A stretch of DNA of 64,000 nucleotides from JAVSMW01 sp032027005 (GTDB lineage: Bacteria; Bacillota; Thermincolia; Thermincolales; UBA2595). A program made the position numbers and the translations under genes. This document shows positions 18,205-26,047 of the stretch, in pieces; the first letter of the stretch is position 1; each line of letters starts with the position of its first letter. Under the pieces are notes generated by a model. It did not search any database. It was given only the letters and a program-made list of their open reading frames with translations, and was not told the DNA's origin. The stretch spans positions 62,001 to 126,000 of the forward strand of contig JAVSMW010000011.1 in assembly GCA_032027005.1 (NCBI GenBank), written 5' to 3'.

Positions 18205-19194
18205 CTAGCAGAACCAGGATAACACTACCACAGTTAGAGCTGAGATGCCTAAAACGATTGCATAACCAAAGTAGGAATGCCTCCTGGTCTGGTGGTCTCC
18301 GGCCAGGATGCGTTTGACGCGGGATTCCAGAACTCCGGCGTTACTGGCCAGATTTGGGTGTGGCATGAAGTTATCCAACATTATGTTATCTAAGAAGGAA
18401 CGCGGGGACAACCTCCAGGCTTTGATTAAAGCCTGGGCAAAAGCCAGCGGTTTATCTGTCAGCGTGATGGCAATATCATCTGCAGCTTTTTCCCGTTCGG
18501 CGGCCAGATCTCTGAAGATTAAATAAACCAATGGGGAAAAGAACATTACATCTCTAAGCAGCACTGTAAACCAAGTAAAAAGAGAATCAGCCCTGGCAAT
18601 GTGACCAAGTTCATGGGCAATCACCGTCTCCAGTTCTTCGTCATCCATTGCCGCCAAAATCCCTTGGGATAAAACAATTACAGGCGTCCTGTAACCCATT
18701 GTAAAGCATCTGGAGAAAGTATCGCCGGTCACGATTATACGTGGAATTCTGATCCTGCCAAGGCCGCACAATTTTTCAGTCAGAGCAAAAAGCTGCGGGA
18801 ACTCTGCGGCATCGGCATAACCATACTTCTTAATTATCGCTAAGGTGGCAAATATACTTAAAAGGGCTTTAACCGCCCCCAAAACCAGGACCACGGCAAA
18901 AATCGGGGTAAGAAAAACAGCCATGGCAGCTCCCACAGCACACAGCCAGTCATTTAAGATCCCAAAAGGCCTGCCAAATACGAAACATCCAAAGGCCATG
19001 AATGGTTTATGCATAAGGTAAGCGACTATAGGAATCACAAAAGGCAGACCGTAGATGAGGGCCCTTGATTTGGAGTCCCTGCATATCTTTAACCGTGATG
19101 CCGCAAGAGCCAGTACATAACTGACAAGTGTGCCGAAAATCACATAAATAATAAAGGGGTGAATATATTGGTTTAAAAAATAATTATAGCCCAT
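18205..19194 (-). CDS. M56-family (BlaR1-like) membrane metallopeptidase
   Basis: The 329-residue protein has several membrane segments and the zinc motif HELGH in VIAHELGHIARAD (near residue 190), followed by a second glutamate in RDLAAEREKAADD. This is the peptidase part of BlaR1/MecR1. The C-terminal penicillin-binding sensor domain is missing; the protein ends in a single membrane segment. It sits 3 bases after a BlaI-type repressor, so it probably cleaves or controls that repressor. The inducing signal is unknown and need not be a beta-lactam. Confidence 0.9.
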   Translation of the reverse strand: MGYNYFLNQYIHPFIIYVIFGTLVSYVLALAASRLKICRDSKSRALIYGLPFVIPIVAYLMHKPFMAFGCFVFGRPFGILNDWLCAVGAAMAVFLTPIFAVVLVLGAVKALLSIFATLAIIKKYGYADAAEFPQLFALTEKLCGLGRIRIPRIIVTGDTFSRCFTMGYRTPVIVLSQGILAAMDDEELETVIAHELGHIARADSLFTWFTVLLRDVMFFSPLVYLIFRDLAAEREKAADDIAITLTDKPLAFAQALIKAWRLSPRSFLDNIMLDNFMPHPNLASNAGVLESRVKRILAGDHQTRRHSYFGYAIVLGISALTVVVLSWFC

Positions 19195-19197
19195 CTC

Positions 19198-19629
19198 TTA
19201 CTCAGCCCCCTTTTTTCTGCGCTCCTTTATAATTTGTTCCAGTCTATCCAGTTTGCCGGTATCTTCAGTACTCAATTTATCAACCATATGAGAAAGGGCT
19301 GGTTCAGCAAATTCTTCTAACAAACCGTCAAGGACCTCGGAAACAACCTTTTTGGCAAAATCATCCTCACTGATAGTGGGAATGTAGAGATAGGCATTTC
19401 CCTGGGCCTCCTTAGCCAGCAAACCTTTCTCAGCCAATCGTCCCATAATAGTCATAACAGTGGTATATGCCAGGTTCTTTTCCAGGCGCAGTTGTTCATA
19501 GACTTCTCTGACCGTAGCCTTTTCCATTTTCCAGATATTTTTCATGACGTCGGCCTCAAGGTCACCTAAGACTTTTTTATAGCCCATTTTGTGCGGTTTA
19601 AAATCGGAAATTAATTTTTCTAAAAACAT
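19198..19629 (-). CDS. BlaI/MecI-family repressor
   Basis: The 143-residue protein has the family winged helix (LGDLEADVMKNIWKME, TVREVYEQL, AYTTVMTIMGRLAEKGLL) and a C-terminal dimerisation helix. I chose ATG 19629 because AGAGGTAGAG lies just upstream; the longer frame has no such site. BlaI proteins repress their own operon until cleaved by the partner peptidase, here the next gene. The likely promoter and dyad are at 19677-19724. Confidence 0.9.
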   Translation of the reverse strand: MFLEKLISDFKPHKMGYKKVLGDLEADVMKNIWKMEKATVREVYEQLRLEKNLAYTTVMTIMGRLAEKGLLAKEAQGNAYLYIPTISEDDFAKKVVSEVLDGLLEEFAEPALSHMVDKLSTEDTGKLDRLEQIIKERRKKGAE

Positions 19630-19676
19630 CTCTCTACCTCTTTCAATAACGGTTTTCAGCCAGTATATCAATCCTT

Positions 19677-19724
19677 GATACTAAAACTATCTTACAATAT
19701 TATCTGTCCTATAGCAATAGTATC
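19677..19724 (-). promoter_or_regulatory. Promoter with flanking dyad upstream of the BlaI gene
   Basis: On the minus strand TTGCTA (19712-19717) and TAAGAT (19689-19694) are 17 bases apart. The pair GATACTA/TAGTATC flanks them at 19718-19724 and 19677-19683. Such a placement fits an auto-repressed promoter, but the motif is not the classical TACA/TGTA BlaI box. Confidence 0.4.
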
Positions 19725-19789
19725 AACAGAGTTCTTATCGCCAGGTGGAGTTTGGACTCCATCTGACGCTTAGAAATCGTTATCCAGGA

Positions 19790-19844
19790 GCTAACCGCCG
19801 CTTATCTCCCACCTAAAGAGGTGGGAGTATTAGCGGCGGTTAGC
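19790..19844. repeat. REP-like compound hairpin
   Basis: Outer arms GCTAACCGCCGCT and AGCGGCGGTTAGC enclose an inner stem TCCCACCT/AGGTGGGA with an AAAG loop. Just upstream CAGGTGGAGT and ACTCCATCTG (19743-19766) form another hairpin. The arrangement resembles 37401-37579. The gap 19630-19941 also holds the BlaI promoter and the ribosome site of the next gene. Confidence 0.65.
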
Positions 19845-19941
19845 TATCGGATTAACCTCTTTTACCCCTGCTGCGGCATATCTATACAACCAACCAAATA
19901 ACCTGATAATGGAAATATTTTTCTTAATCAAGGAGGAGCTG

Positions 19942-20862
19942 ATGGTTTTACTAAAATTTGCGGCAGGTGTGGCCCTCCTGCTGTTTGGAATGAAATTTAT
20001 GAAAGAGGGACTGGAAAAAGCGGCTAGAAGGAGGATTCAACGGGCTCTTCAGGTGTTAACCAGCAATCCTTTATTTGGCTTTATCACCGGAACCCTGCTC
20101 ACTGCTCTGGTACAGAGCAGTACCGCGGTGACAGTTATTACGATTGGCTTCGTCAATGCAGGGGTGATTACCTTTTCCCAGGCGATCGGCATTATCCTGG
20201 GCACCAATGTCGGGACCTGTATCACAGCTCAAATGATTTCCTTCAGCCTGGAAGATCTGGCCCTGCCTGCTATCGGTCTGGGGGTATTGCTCATAATAAT
20301 CCCTAATCGGAGGTCCCTGCGTTATTTAGGTCAATCCATCGTGGGCTTTGGGATTGTCTTTCTGGGAATTGGCACGATGTCAAATTCTTTGGAACCTCTA
20401 AGGAACTCACCTTATTTTGTCAAACTCCTGGGTGAAGTCAGCTCTAACGCGTTTATTGGTGTGATCGCCGGGGCCCTGTTCACTGCCCTCATCCACAGCA
20501 GCGCAACCACAGCGGGAGTAGTGATGGCACTTTCCGCTCAGGGCCTGGTTGACTTACCTACCGCAATTGCCATAATTCTGGGCAGTAATATTGGAACTTG
20601 CGTCACCGGTGTGTTGGCTGCCATTGGTACACCCACAGCAGCCAAACAAGTGGCTGCTGCTCATGTTCTCCTCAATGTCCTGGGTGTCGCGATCATAATG
20701 CCCTTCATCAATCCTTTCACTGATCTGGTCACCGCCACAGCCGCAACTCTGCCCAGGCAAATAGCTAATGCCCATACTATTTTTAATGTGCTAAGTTCTC
20801 TGTTGATACTGCCATTCTCTAGGCAGTTTGCAGCATTGGTCCGTAAAATCTTGCCTGAGTGA
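19942..20862 (+). CDS. Na/Pi cotransporter family membrane protein
   Basis: The 306-residue protein has two inverted repeats of the PF02690 fold. Each carries the QSST-type signature: TALVQSSTAVTVITIGFV in the first and TALIHSSATTAGVVMALS in the second, with GTNVGTCITA and GSNIGTCVTG after them. Members carry phosphate with sodium. The usual cytoplasmic PhoU-like tail is absent. ATG 19942 lies behind AAGGAGGAGCTG, so the 11-codon extension upstream is unlikely. It is one of the few plus-strand genes. Confidence 0.9.
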   Translation: MVLLKFAAGVALLLFGMKFMKEGLEKAARRRIQRALQVLTSNPLFGFITGTLLTALVQSSTAVTVITIGFVNAGVITFSQAIGIILGTNVGTCITAQMISFSLEDLALPAIGLGVLLIIIPNRRSLRYLGQSIVGFGIVFLGIGTMSNSLEPLRNSPYFVKLLGEVSSNAFIGVIAGALFTALIHSSATTAGVVMALSAQGLVDLPTAIAIILGSNIGTCVTGVLAAIGTPTAAKQVAAAHVLLNVLGVAIIMPFINPFTDLVTATAATLPRQIANAHTIFNVLSSLLILPFSRQFAALVRKILPE

Positions 20863-20942
20863 AGGGATAGTAAGTTTCACTTTCTGCAAACTGTATGTTA
20901 CAATATATGCAAATTTCATTTTACGGAAGGAGAACTGCTCCC

Positions 20943-21320
20943 ATGCATACCGAGGCTTTAGAGAAGGTTATAAATATTGCCCAAAAATCACCCAAGATTT
21001 TGTTGAGTCCTACCTTTTTCGAAAAAATCTGCGCCCGCCTGGAAATAGAAGTTAAACAAACCGAGGATAAAATGGAATTTACTTTTGCAAACCGAAATGC
21101 TGAAGCTGTTGTCATCAACCCGGATAACTGCCAACAATTCAAGTGTGTCGTCCAGGCAGGCAAAAACGGGGTCAGAATTTTTGAATTCATCAATGCCCTG
21201 GTCATCCTATTAACCGATGAACCCCTCCCCCCTTCACCCCACGAAAAAATGGGCCCCACAGCAGAATTTTACTGCCAACACGGGGTGGAAATTTTGAAGA
21301 AGAAGTTTTTGGAAGGGTAG
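20943..21320 (+). CDS. Hypothetical protein (125 aa)
   Basis: I do not recognise this soluble 125-residue protein. The chosen ATG lies 10 bases after AAGGAG; the longer frame starts inside that leader. It has mixed alpha/beta composition with no signal peptide or membrane segment, and a C-terminal helix ending GVEILKKKFLEG. It follows the Na/Pi gene by 80 bases on the same strand and may be cotranscribed. A hairpin with arms CCAGCCGC/GCGGCTGG (21363-21381) lies after its stop. Confidence 0.65.
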   Translation: MHTEALEKVINIAQKSPKILLSPTFFEKICARLEIEVKQTEDKMEFTFANRNAEAVVINPDNCQQFKCVVQAGKNGVRIFEFINALVILLTDEPLPPSPHEKMGPTAEFYCQHGVEILKKKFLEG

Positions 21321-21422
21321 CTTTAGTCAATGTGTCATCTACCCAAATAATACCCTTAATCACCAGCCGCTAAGCGGCTGGATACAGAATAACATCATTG
21401 GTCAACTTTCCGACCCAGAGGT

Positions 21423-21595
21423 AGAAAAATCCGTTCTGGTAGGCGCACAGGCTGCCCCCACCGCACCCAGATGCCTTGATTCATGGGTACCCTCATCCGT
21501 ACGCCGCATACGCGACTACGGCTAAGCTGCACGCGTACTGGATGTACGTTGAGGATTGGGGCAGCCTGTGGAACGACGCCAGAACGGATTTTTCT
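21423..21595. repeat. 173-bp imperfect palindrome
   Basis: AGAAAAATCCGTTCTGG at the left is repeated inverted as CCAGAACGGATTTTTCT at the right. Further in, CACAGGCTGCCCC pairs with GGGGCAGCCTGTG, and CATCC-GTACGC pairs with GCGTAC-TGGATG near the centre. No coding frame fits. It lies between a plus-strand gene and the chemoreceptor terminator, and makes up most of the gap 21321-21647. Confidence 0.7.
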
Positions 21596-21608
21596 CAGCA
21601 TGCACCCC

Positions 21609-21651
21609 GTAAAAAGATGGGTGCCCCCGTTCGGGGCACCCATCTTTTTAC
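21609..21651 (-). terminator. Terminator of the chemoreceptor gene
   Basis: A perfect 19-bp stem (GTAAAAAGATGGGTGCCCC and its complement) closes on five bases and overlaps the stop codon of the gene. The A/T ends would let it work on both strands. Confidence 0.85.
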
Positions 21652-23330
21652 AGCTTGAAGTTCATGACCATTACCCTAAGATCCTCCGCCAACCTCGCCA
21701 ACTTGCCGGCCGAGGTGGCGACTTCTTCAATGGAAGCCGTCTGCTGCTGGGCGGCAGCTGCAACCTCTTCCGCACTGGTGGCAGCTTCCTGTGATATCCC
21801 GGCTACATTTTCCACAGCCGACACTGCTTGCTCAGCACCGACCGCCATTTGCTCAGCCGACACAGAAACCTCATGAATCCTCTGCGTTACATCATTAATG
21901 GATTGAACTATATCACCAAAGGCTATTCCTGCTTCATTTACAACTCCGGTACCGTTAACAACCTCCTGAATGCCGGATTCCATAGCTTTGACTGCATTTT
22001 CGGTCTCAGCCCTGATCTCCAGAATCAATTCCGCAATTTCTTTGGCGGCCCCCCCGGATTGTTCCGCCAGTTTACGCACTTCTTCAGCCACAACGGCAAA
22101 TCCCCGGCCCTGCTCCCCGGCTCTTGCCGCCTCTATGGCTGCGTTTAATGCCAGTAAGTTAGTCTGCTTAGCTATGCCGGTAATAACATCAACTATGTAG
22201 CTGATTCGTTTTGATTTGTCATCCAAGGTACGAACCAAATTGGCCGTGGAGTTAGAAGTCTGATTAATATACTCCATCTGCCTGACAGCATCCTGCACCA
22301 ATTCGGCTCCAGAGGATGCGGTATTGCTGGCTTTCAGGGAAATTGTCAACACGTCTTGGGAATGATCTGCGACTTCCTGGATACCTTTGGACATATCTCC
22401 AATCACTGTTGATGTCTGTTCGACACTTTTGACCTGGTCCTCGGCCCCGGCAGCCACCACATGAATGGTAGCCGCAATCTGTTCTGTGGTTTTCGAAGAT
22501 TCACGGGCCCCGCTGTTAAGGTTTTCGGCGGAAGTGGCAACCTGTTCAGCTACCGCCAAAATATTTTTGATGAGACCAGCCAAATTTTCAATCATGCTGT
22601 TAAATTTTTCACCCAGAAAAGCAAATTCATCCCGGGTATTGATGTGCAGACGAACCGACAGGTCCCCGCCTTCGGCTCTGGTCATCCCATCAACTATCTG
22701 AGTTATTGGTTTAGATATAAATCCGGTCAGAATGTAAAAAATAAAACCTGTCACAAGCATAGCCGCATAGGCACCGACCATCATCTTAACCTGCATTTCG
22801 TTGGCCATGGAATTAAACTGGATGACAGGAAAATTGACTGTCCAAAATCCAATTGGATTCCCGTCCTGATCAAATACGGGCATAGCCCCAATACTCATTG
22901 GGGAATCCGAAGTTTCAGCCGAAATCAGAGTGGCCCGGTATTCCTTAAGAATGGATGATACATGCACCGGAGCAATTTTATGACTGCCGGGAGCTCCTTC
23001 CTCTTTACTGGTTGCAATCAAATCCCCCCGCGCATTATAGAACATAACTTCGTTGCCGGTTAATCGACTGAGCCTATCGATAAAAGGAAACTCCTTATCA
23101 ACTTGAAATGGCCCTTTCTGGATTCGGTCTCCTTCAATGCTCCATTCACCAGGAAATACATTTTTAAGAAGGTCCTGCCCCAAAACAAGATCTCTCCGCA
23201 AATGATCGTCAATCATAGAGGTGGTAAAATTTTTCATAGTCTCGAGAGCATAAATTCCAACACCGGTCGCAATACAGAAAAGCATAAGCATAAATGCGCC
23301 CACCAATTTAAAACCAAAACTCCTCTTCAC
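21648..23330 (-). CDS. Methyl-accepting chemotaxis protein
   Basis: The 560-residue protein has an N-terminal membrane helix (residues 8-28), an extracellular sensor of about 150 residues that looks like a single Cache domain (GDRIQKGPFQVDKEFPFIDRL), a second helix near 190-212, a HAMP segment (SKPITQIVDGMTRAEGGDLS) and the long coiled signalling domain. The kinase-contact hairpin reads AKQTNLLALNAAIEAARAGE then GRGFAVVAEEVRKLAE. No CheR-docking pentapeptide is seen at the C-terminus. The ligand is unknown. Confidence 0.95.
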   Translation of the reverse strand: MKRSFGFKLVGAFMLMLFCIATGVGIYALETMKNFTTSMIDDHLRRDLVLGQDLLKNVFPGEWSIEGDRIQKGPFQVDKEFPFIDRLSRLTGNEVMFYNARGDLIATSKEEGAPGSHKIAPVHVSSILKEYRATLISAETSDSPMSIGAMPVFDQDGNPIGFWTVNFPVIQFNSMANEMQVKMMVGAYAAMLVTGFIFYILTGFISKPITQIVDGMTRAEGGDLSVRLHINTRDEFAFLGEKFNSMIENLAGLIKNILAVAEQVATSAENLNSGARESSKTTEQIAATIHVVAAGAEDQVKSVEQTSTVIGDMSKGIQEVADHSQDVLTISLKASNTASSGAELVQDAVRQMEYINQTSNSTANLVRTLDDKSKRISYIVDVITGIAKQTNLLALNAAIEAARAGEQGRGFAVVAEEVRKLAEQSGGAAKEIAELILEIRAETENAVKAMESGIQEVVNGTGVVNEAGIAFGDIVQSINDVTQRIHEVSVSAEQMAVGAEQAVSAVENVAGISQEAATSAEEVAAAAQQQTASIEEVATSAGKLARLAEDLRVMVMNFKL

Positions 23331-23448
23331 AGCTACACCTCTTTTCTGCGGAAAAAAGAAAATCTAACTAATTTTAGCTTTATTTCGACAAACTACCAGG
23401 TTATTCCTTCTTACAGTGTGATATTTCTTAAACTTGCACTAGTAAGAA

Positions 23449-23473
23449 ACCCGTAGGAAATTTTCCTACGGGT
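23449..23473 (-). terminator. Terminator overlapping the stop of the 103-aa gene
   Basis: ACCCGTAGGAAA and TTTCCTACGGGT form a 12-bp perfect stem; on the minus strand TTTCTT follows. Confidence 0.7.
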
Positions 23474-23777
23474 CTTCACTGGTAACCGCTTTATTTTCCA
23501 TGTCTCTGTTTGTAATACTATCAAGGTAACCAATGGTATAGCATTCTTTGGCATGTGCCTCCAGAATTCCGGCCAGAGCTGTCATGATCGCGGCTTTATT
23601 TTTTTCTGATTTTATGTACGGAAAAACCAGCTTCTTACATGACTCACTGTTCTTTTGTAGAAGCTGTCGAATCCCCTTTTTCTCAGGAGTATCCAAAACC
23701 GCCATAACTCTGTCATGCAGTTCTGCCAGTTTTCCCTGGCCGCCTGGCAACAATTTGAGCTCACTTAATGGGCTCAT
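23466..23777 (-). CDS. Hypothetical protein (103 aa)
   Basis: I do not recognise this 103-residue soluble, mostly helical protein. It has no signal peptide or membrane segment. Features are a basic middle (KKLVFPYIKSEKNKAA) and two cysteines. It stands between the chemoreceptor and a small membrane-protein gene, with its own terminator. The start ATG 23777 lies behind GGGGGTGGTTAG. No function is offered. Confidence 0.6.
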   Translation of the reverse strand: MSPLSELKLLPGGQGKLAELHDRVMAVLDTPEKKGIRQLLQKNSESCKKLVFPYIKSEKNKAAIMTALAGILEAHAKECYTIGYLDSITNRDMENKAVTSEDP

Positions 23778-23843
23778 CTAACCACCCCCTGCAGGAATAT
23801 TATGTCCGCCGGGGGCTGCAATTAACCCTGGACCCGGTAAAAC

Positions 23844-24074
23844 TCAGCCTAAAAGTTTTCTGCGGTTATAGCCCCACCATAAATCAATAAAAAAGAAAAT
23901 GACACTTAGAAACACTAATGCCCCAACCATGGCCACATAAATGTTGTAATTGCGGTTCAACCAATAAATAAACAGGCAGTACAAAACCATAAAACATATG
24001 CCAATACCCCAGGACACAAAAGCAGTAAACATCTTACTGGCTTCTTCAATTATCGCACTCTTCAGTCTCTTCAT
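23844..24074 (-). CDS. Small membrane protein (76 aa)
   Basis: Two hydrophobic segments (about residues 13-36 and 44-67) follow a basic, amphipathic start (MKRLKSAIIEEASK), and the chain ends WWGYNRRKLLG. It lies 22 bases after the D,D-carboxypeptidase gene on the same strand and is probably cotranscribed with it. I do not recognise the family. Confidence 0.6.
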   Translation of the reverse strand: MKRLKSAIIEEASKMFTAFVSWGIGICFMVLYCLFIYWLNRNYNIYVAMVGALVFLSVIFFFIDLWWGYNRRKLLG

Positions 24075-24096
24075 TTGTATTTGTGATCCCTCCCAG

Positions 24097-25323
24097 CTAC
24101 CTTATAACCCTATTCATCCAGAGCCGCCTTTTCCTTCTCCGGCGCCGGCGCCGACGGATGTTAAAGACCAGAAATATCCCCAGGAGCACCCCAGCCACTA
24201 GGTAAAGGTTGACAGATTTAACCTCGGACGTGATGGGAAAAGCTTTCTCTTCAACATCATTGGCGGCTACTAGGTTTACAAAACCAATATCTTCATTTTC
24301 TAAAACAAACATCAGTTTGCCTAAAACCTGCCCCTTGTGCACCGGGGCTACAATATCAGGATTAATTACTGCCTTTTCACTTAAGTTGACTGGGTCTCCT
24401 TTGGGCGAAGTATGGAAAAATTCTTTCTCAGTTACCAATGAAACCTGTTCGGCTCCTTTAGCAACTTCCAGTGATTGCACAAGAACATTGGCATCTTTCT
24501 GTTTGAAGGTCACGTAGTTGTTAAAACCATAATCAAGCAGGGTCTTGGCATCAGACCAGATATTATTCCCCTCAGAACCCAGCACTACGGCGATTAATTC
24601 CTGTCCATCCTTTTCCGCCGAAGCGACCAGACATTGTTTGGCTTCCCTGGTATATCCGGTCTTAATACCAATCGCACCATCATATTGCCATAACAACTTA
24701 TTATGGTTTTGCAGCCATTTGATAGCATCGTCATCATCTCTGGGAATAGTTTTCACTTTTGTTGACACTATATTTCTGAATTCCGGAATTACCATGGCGC
24801 GCCTGGCAATAAGTGCCAAATCGTGAGCAGTCGAATAATGATTAGGGTCAGGCAGACCGTTGGGATTAACAAAATTTGAGTTGGTCGCCCCCAAAGCCCT
24901 GGCTCTGCTATTCATAAGTTCGGCAAAGGCACTGCCAGAACCGGATATATGTTCAGCAAGGGCTACTGCCGAATCATTGGCGGACTTTAACAGGAGGCCC
25001 CACAAATGATTTTCCACCGATATTTTTTCGCCTTCCTTCAGACCAATGGCCGAAGGCTCCACTAAAGTTGCTTCCGTACCGGCAGTTACAATATCCGTAA
25101 GGTTGCAGTTTTCCAAAGCGATCAGGGCGGTCAGTATTTTCGTTGTACTTGCAGGTGGTAACTGTTCATTGGCGTTTTTGGTGTATAAAATCTTCCCGCT
25201 TTTACTGTCAATCAGCACCGCTGCCCGGCCCACCACATTTGGTTCAGCCCGGGCTGGGGAAATGAAACCTGTAATCATATATATAACAATGGATAAAATC
25301 AGAATTAACTTGCGAATCTGCAT
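24097..25323 (-). CDS. dacF: D-alanyl-D-alanine carboxypeptidase (DacF/PBP5 type)
   Basis: This 408-residue serine peptidase trims the terminal D-Ala of peptidoglycan stem peptides outside the membrane. It has a signal peptide (residues 1-26), the SxxK motif in PASTTKILTAL, SAN in LLKSANDSA and KTG in GIKTGYTREA. A C-terminal membrane segment follows the PBP5-type beta domain. The tail is strikingly basic, with about eleven arginines and lysines in a row. The DacF label is by similarity of type and spore-former context; DacA or DacB are not excluded. Confidence 0.92.
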   Translation of the reverse strand: MQIRKLILILSIVIYMITGFISPARAEPNVVGRAAVLIDSKSGKILYTKNANEQLPPASTTKILTALIALENCNLTDIVTAGTEATLVEPSAIGLKEGEKISVENHLWGLLLKSANDSAVALAEHISGSGSAFAELMNSRARALGATNSNFVNPNGLPDPNHYSTAHDLALIARRAMVIPEFRNIVSTKVKTIPRDDDDAIKWLQNHNKLLWQYDGAIGIKTGYTREAKQCLVASAEKDGQELIAVVLGSEGNNIWSDAKTLLDYGFNNYVTFKQKDANVLVQSLEVAKGAEQVSLVTEKEFFHTSPKGDPVNLSEKAVINPDIVAPVHKGQVLGKLMFVLENEDIGFVNLVAANDVEEKAFPITSEVKSVNLYLVAGVLLGIFLVFNIRRRRRRRRKRRLWMNRVIR

Positions 25324-25456
25324 AAACCGCTCCCGTTATGTAATATTATGTAAAATCGATTATGCGAGTCACTGTCAATAAAATTATACCTGCTAAAACT
25401 TTATGACGCAATCCTTCATATTATTATTAGCCTTACCGCATAATCACAAAATAACC

Positions 25457-25485
25457 TTGCCTTTCAGCATTTATCGTCTTAAAAT
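25457..25485 (+). promoter_or_regulatory. Probable sigma-A promoter of the DUF2889-like gene
   Basis: TTGCCT and TAAAAT are separated by 17 bases, 45 bases before the ATG at 25530, which has TTGGAGGACAAAA in front of it. Confidence 0.55.
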
Positions 25486-25529
25486 AATGGTAGTCAAAAA
25501 AATTCCTAACCATAAATTGGAGGACAAAA

Positions 25530-26006
25530 ATGCTGCTTTTTCAAAAACATAAATCAATCAGTGTTGAACAGGAGGATAGAATTGTCAAAATAGATGTCCA
25601 TTTCAAAGATTACTTCCACGAAATGAACAGTTTTATCACCGTCAATCTTGATACTAAGGTAATATTGTCAGCAGAGGCAAAAATGACTGCCGCACCATGG
25701 GACTTATGCTATGAAGTTTTATCAAAAATGGAAGAACTTGTGGGCTTAAGAATCCAAAAGGGGATTAATGAACAGGTGCAGAAAATCCTGAGTGGAGCTG
25801 ACGGCTGCGTGCATTTGGTAGAACTTACAAATGACACCATCACGACTGTAGTTCAACTGGTGGATTTTCATCGAATGCCTAAAGAAATGCCTTATAAAGA
25901 AAAAATGCAAAAAATAAAAGAAATAAATAAAGGAATTTGTCACACCTACAACAGTACTGAGCGAACTCCCAAGCTGCTCAGTGAGAATACGCAAAGCCAA
26001 ATTTAA
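25530..26006 (+). CDS. DUF2889-like protein
   Basis: The 158-residue protein resembles DUF2889 proteins: an N-terminal region with a DYFHEMNSFITVNLD beta pattern, a PWDLCYEVL segment and a GADGCVHLVELTND motif, where family members have GCxHL. No function is established for that family. It is monocistronic, with its own promoter and terminator, on the plus strand between two minus-strand envelope genes. The family call is from motif memory only. Confidence 0.65.
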   Translation: MLLFQKHKSISVEQEDRIVKIDVHFKDYFHEMNSFITVNLDTKVILSAEAKMTAAPWDLCYEVLSKMEELVGLRIQKGINEQVQKILSGADGCVHLVELTNDTITTVVQLVDFHRMPKEMPYKEKMQKIKEINKGICHTYNSTERTPKLLSENTQSQI

Positions 26007-26018
26007 TTAGTTTACATG

Positions 26019-26047
26019 GAACAGGCAAAAATGCCTGTTCTTTTTGT
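26019..26047 (+). terminator. Bidirectional terminator
   Basis: GAACAGGCA and TGCCTGTTC form a 9-bp stem followed by TTTTTG on the plus strand. It lies between the convergent ends of the DUF2889-like gene and the SLH gene. Confidence 0.8.
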
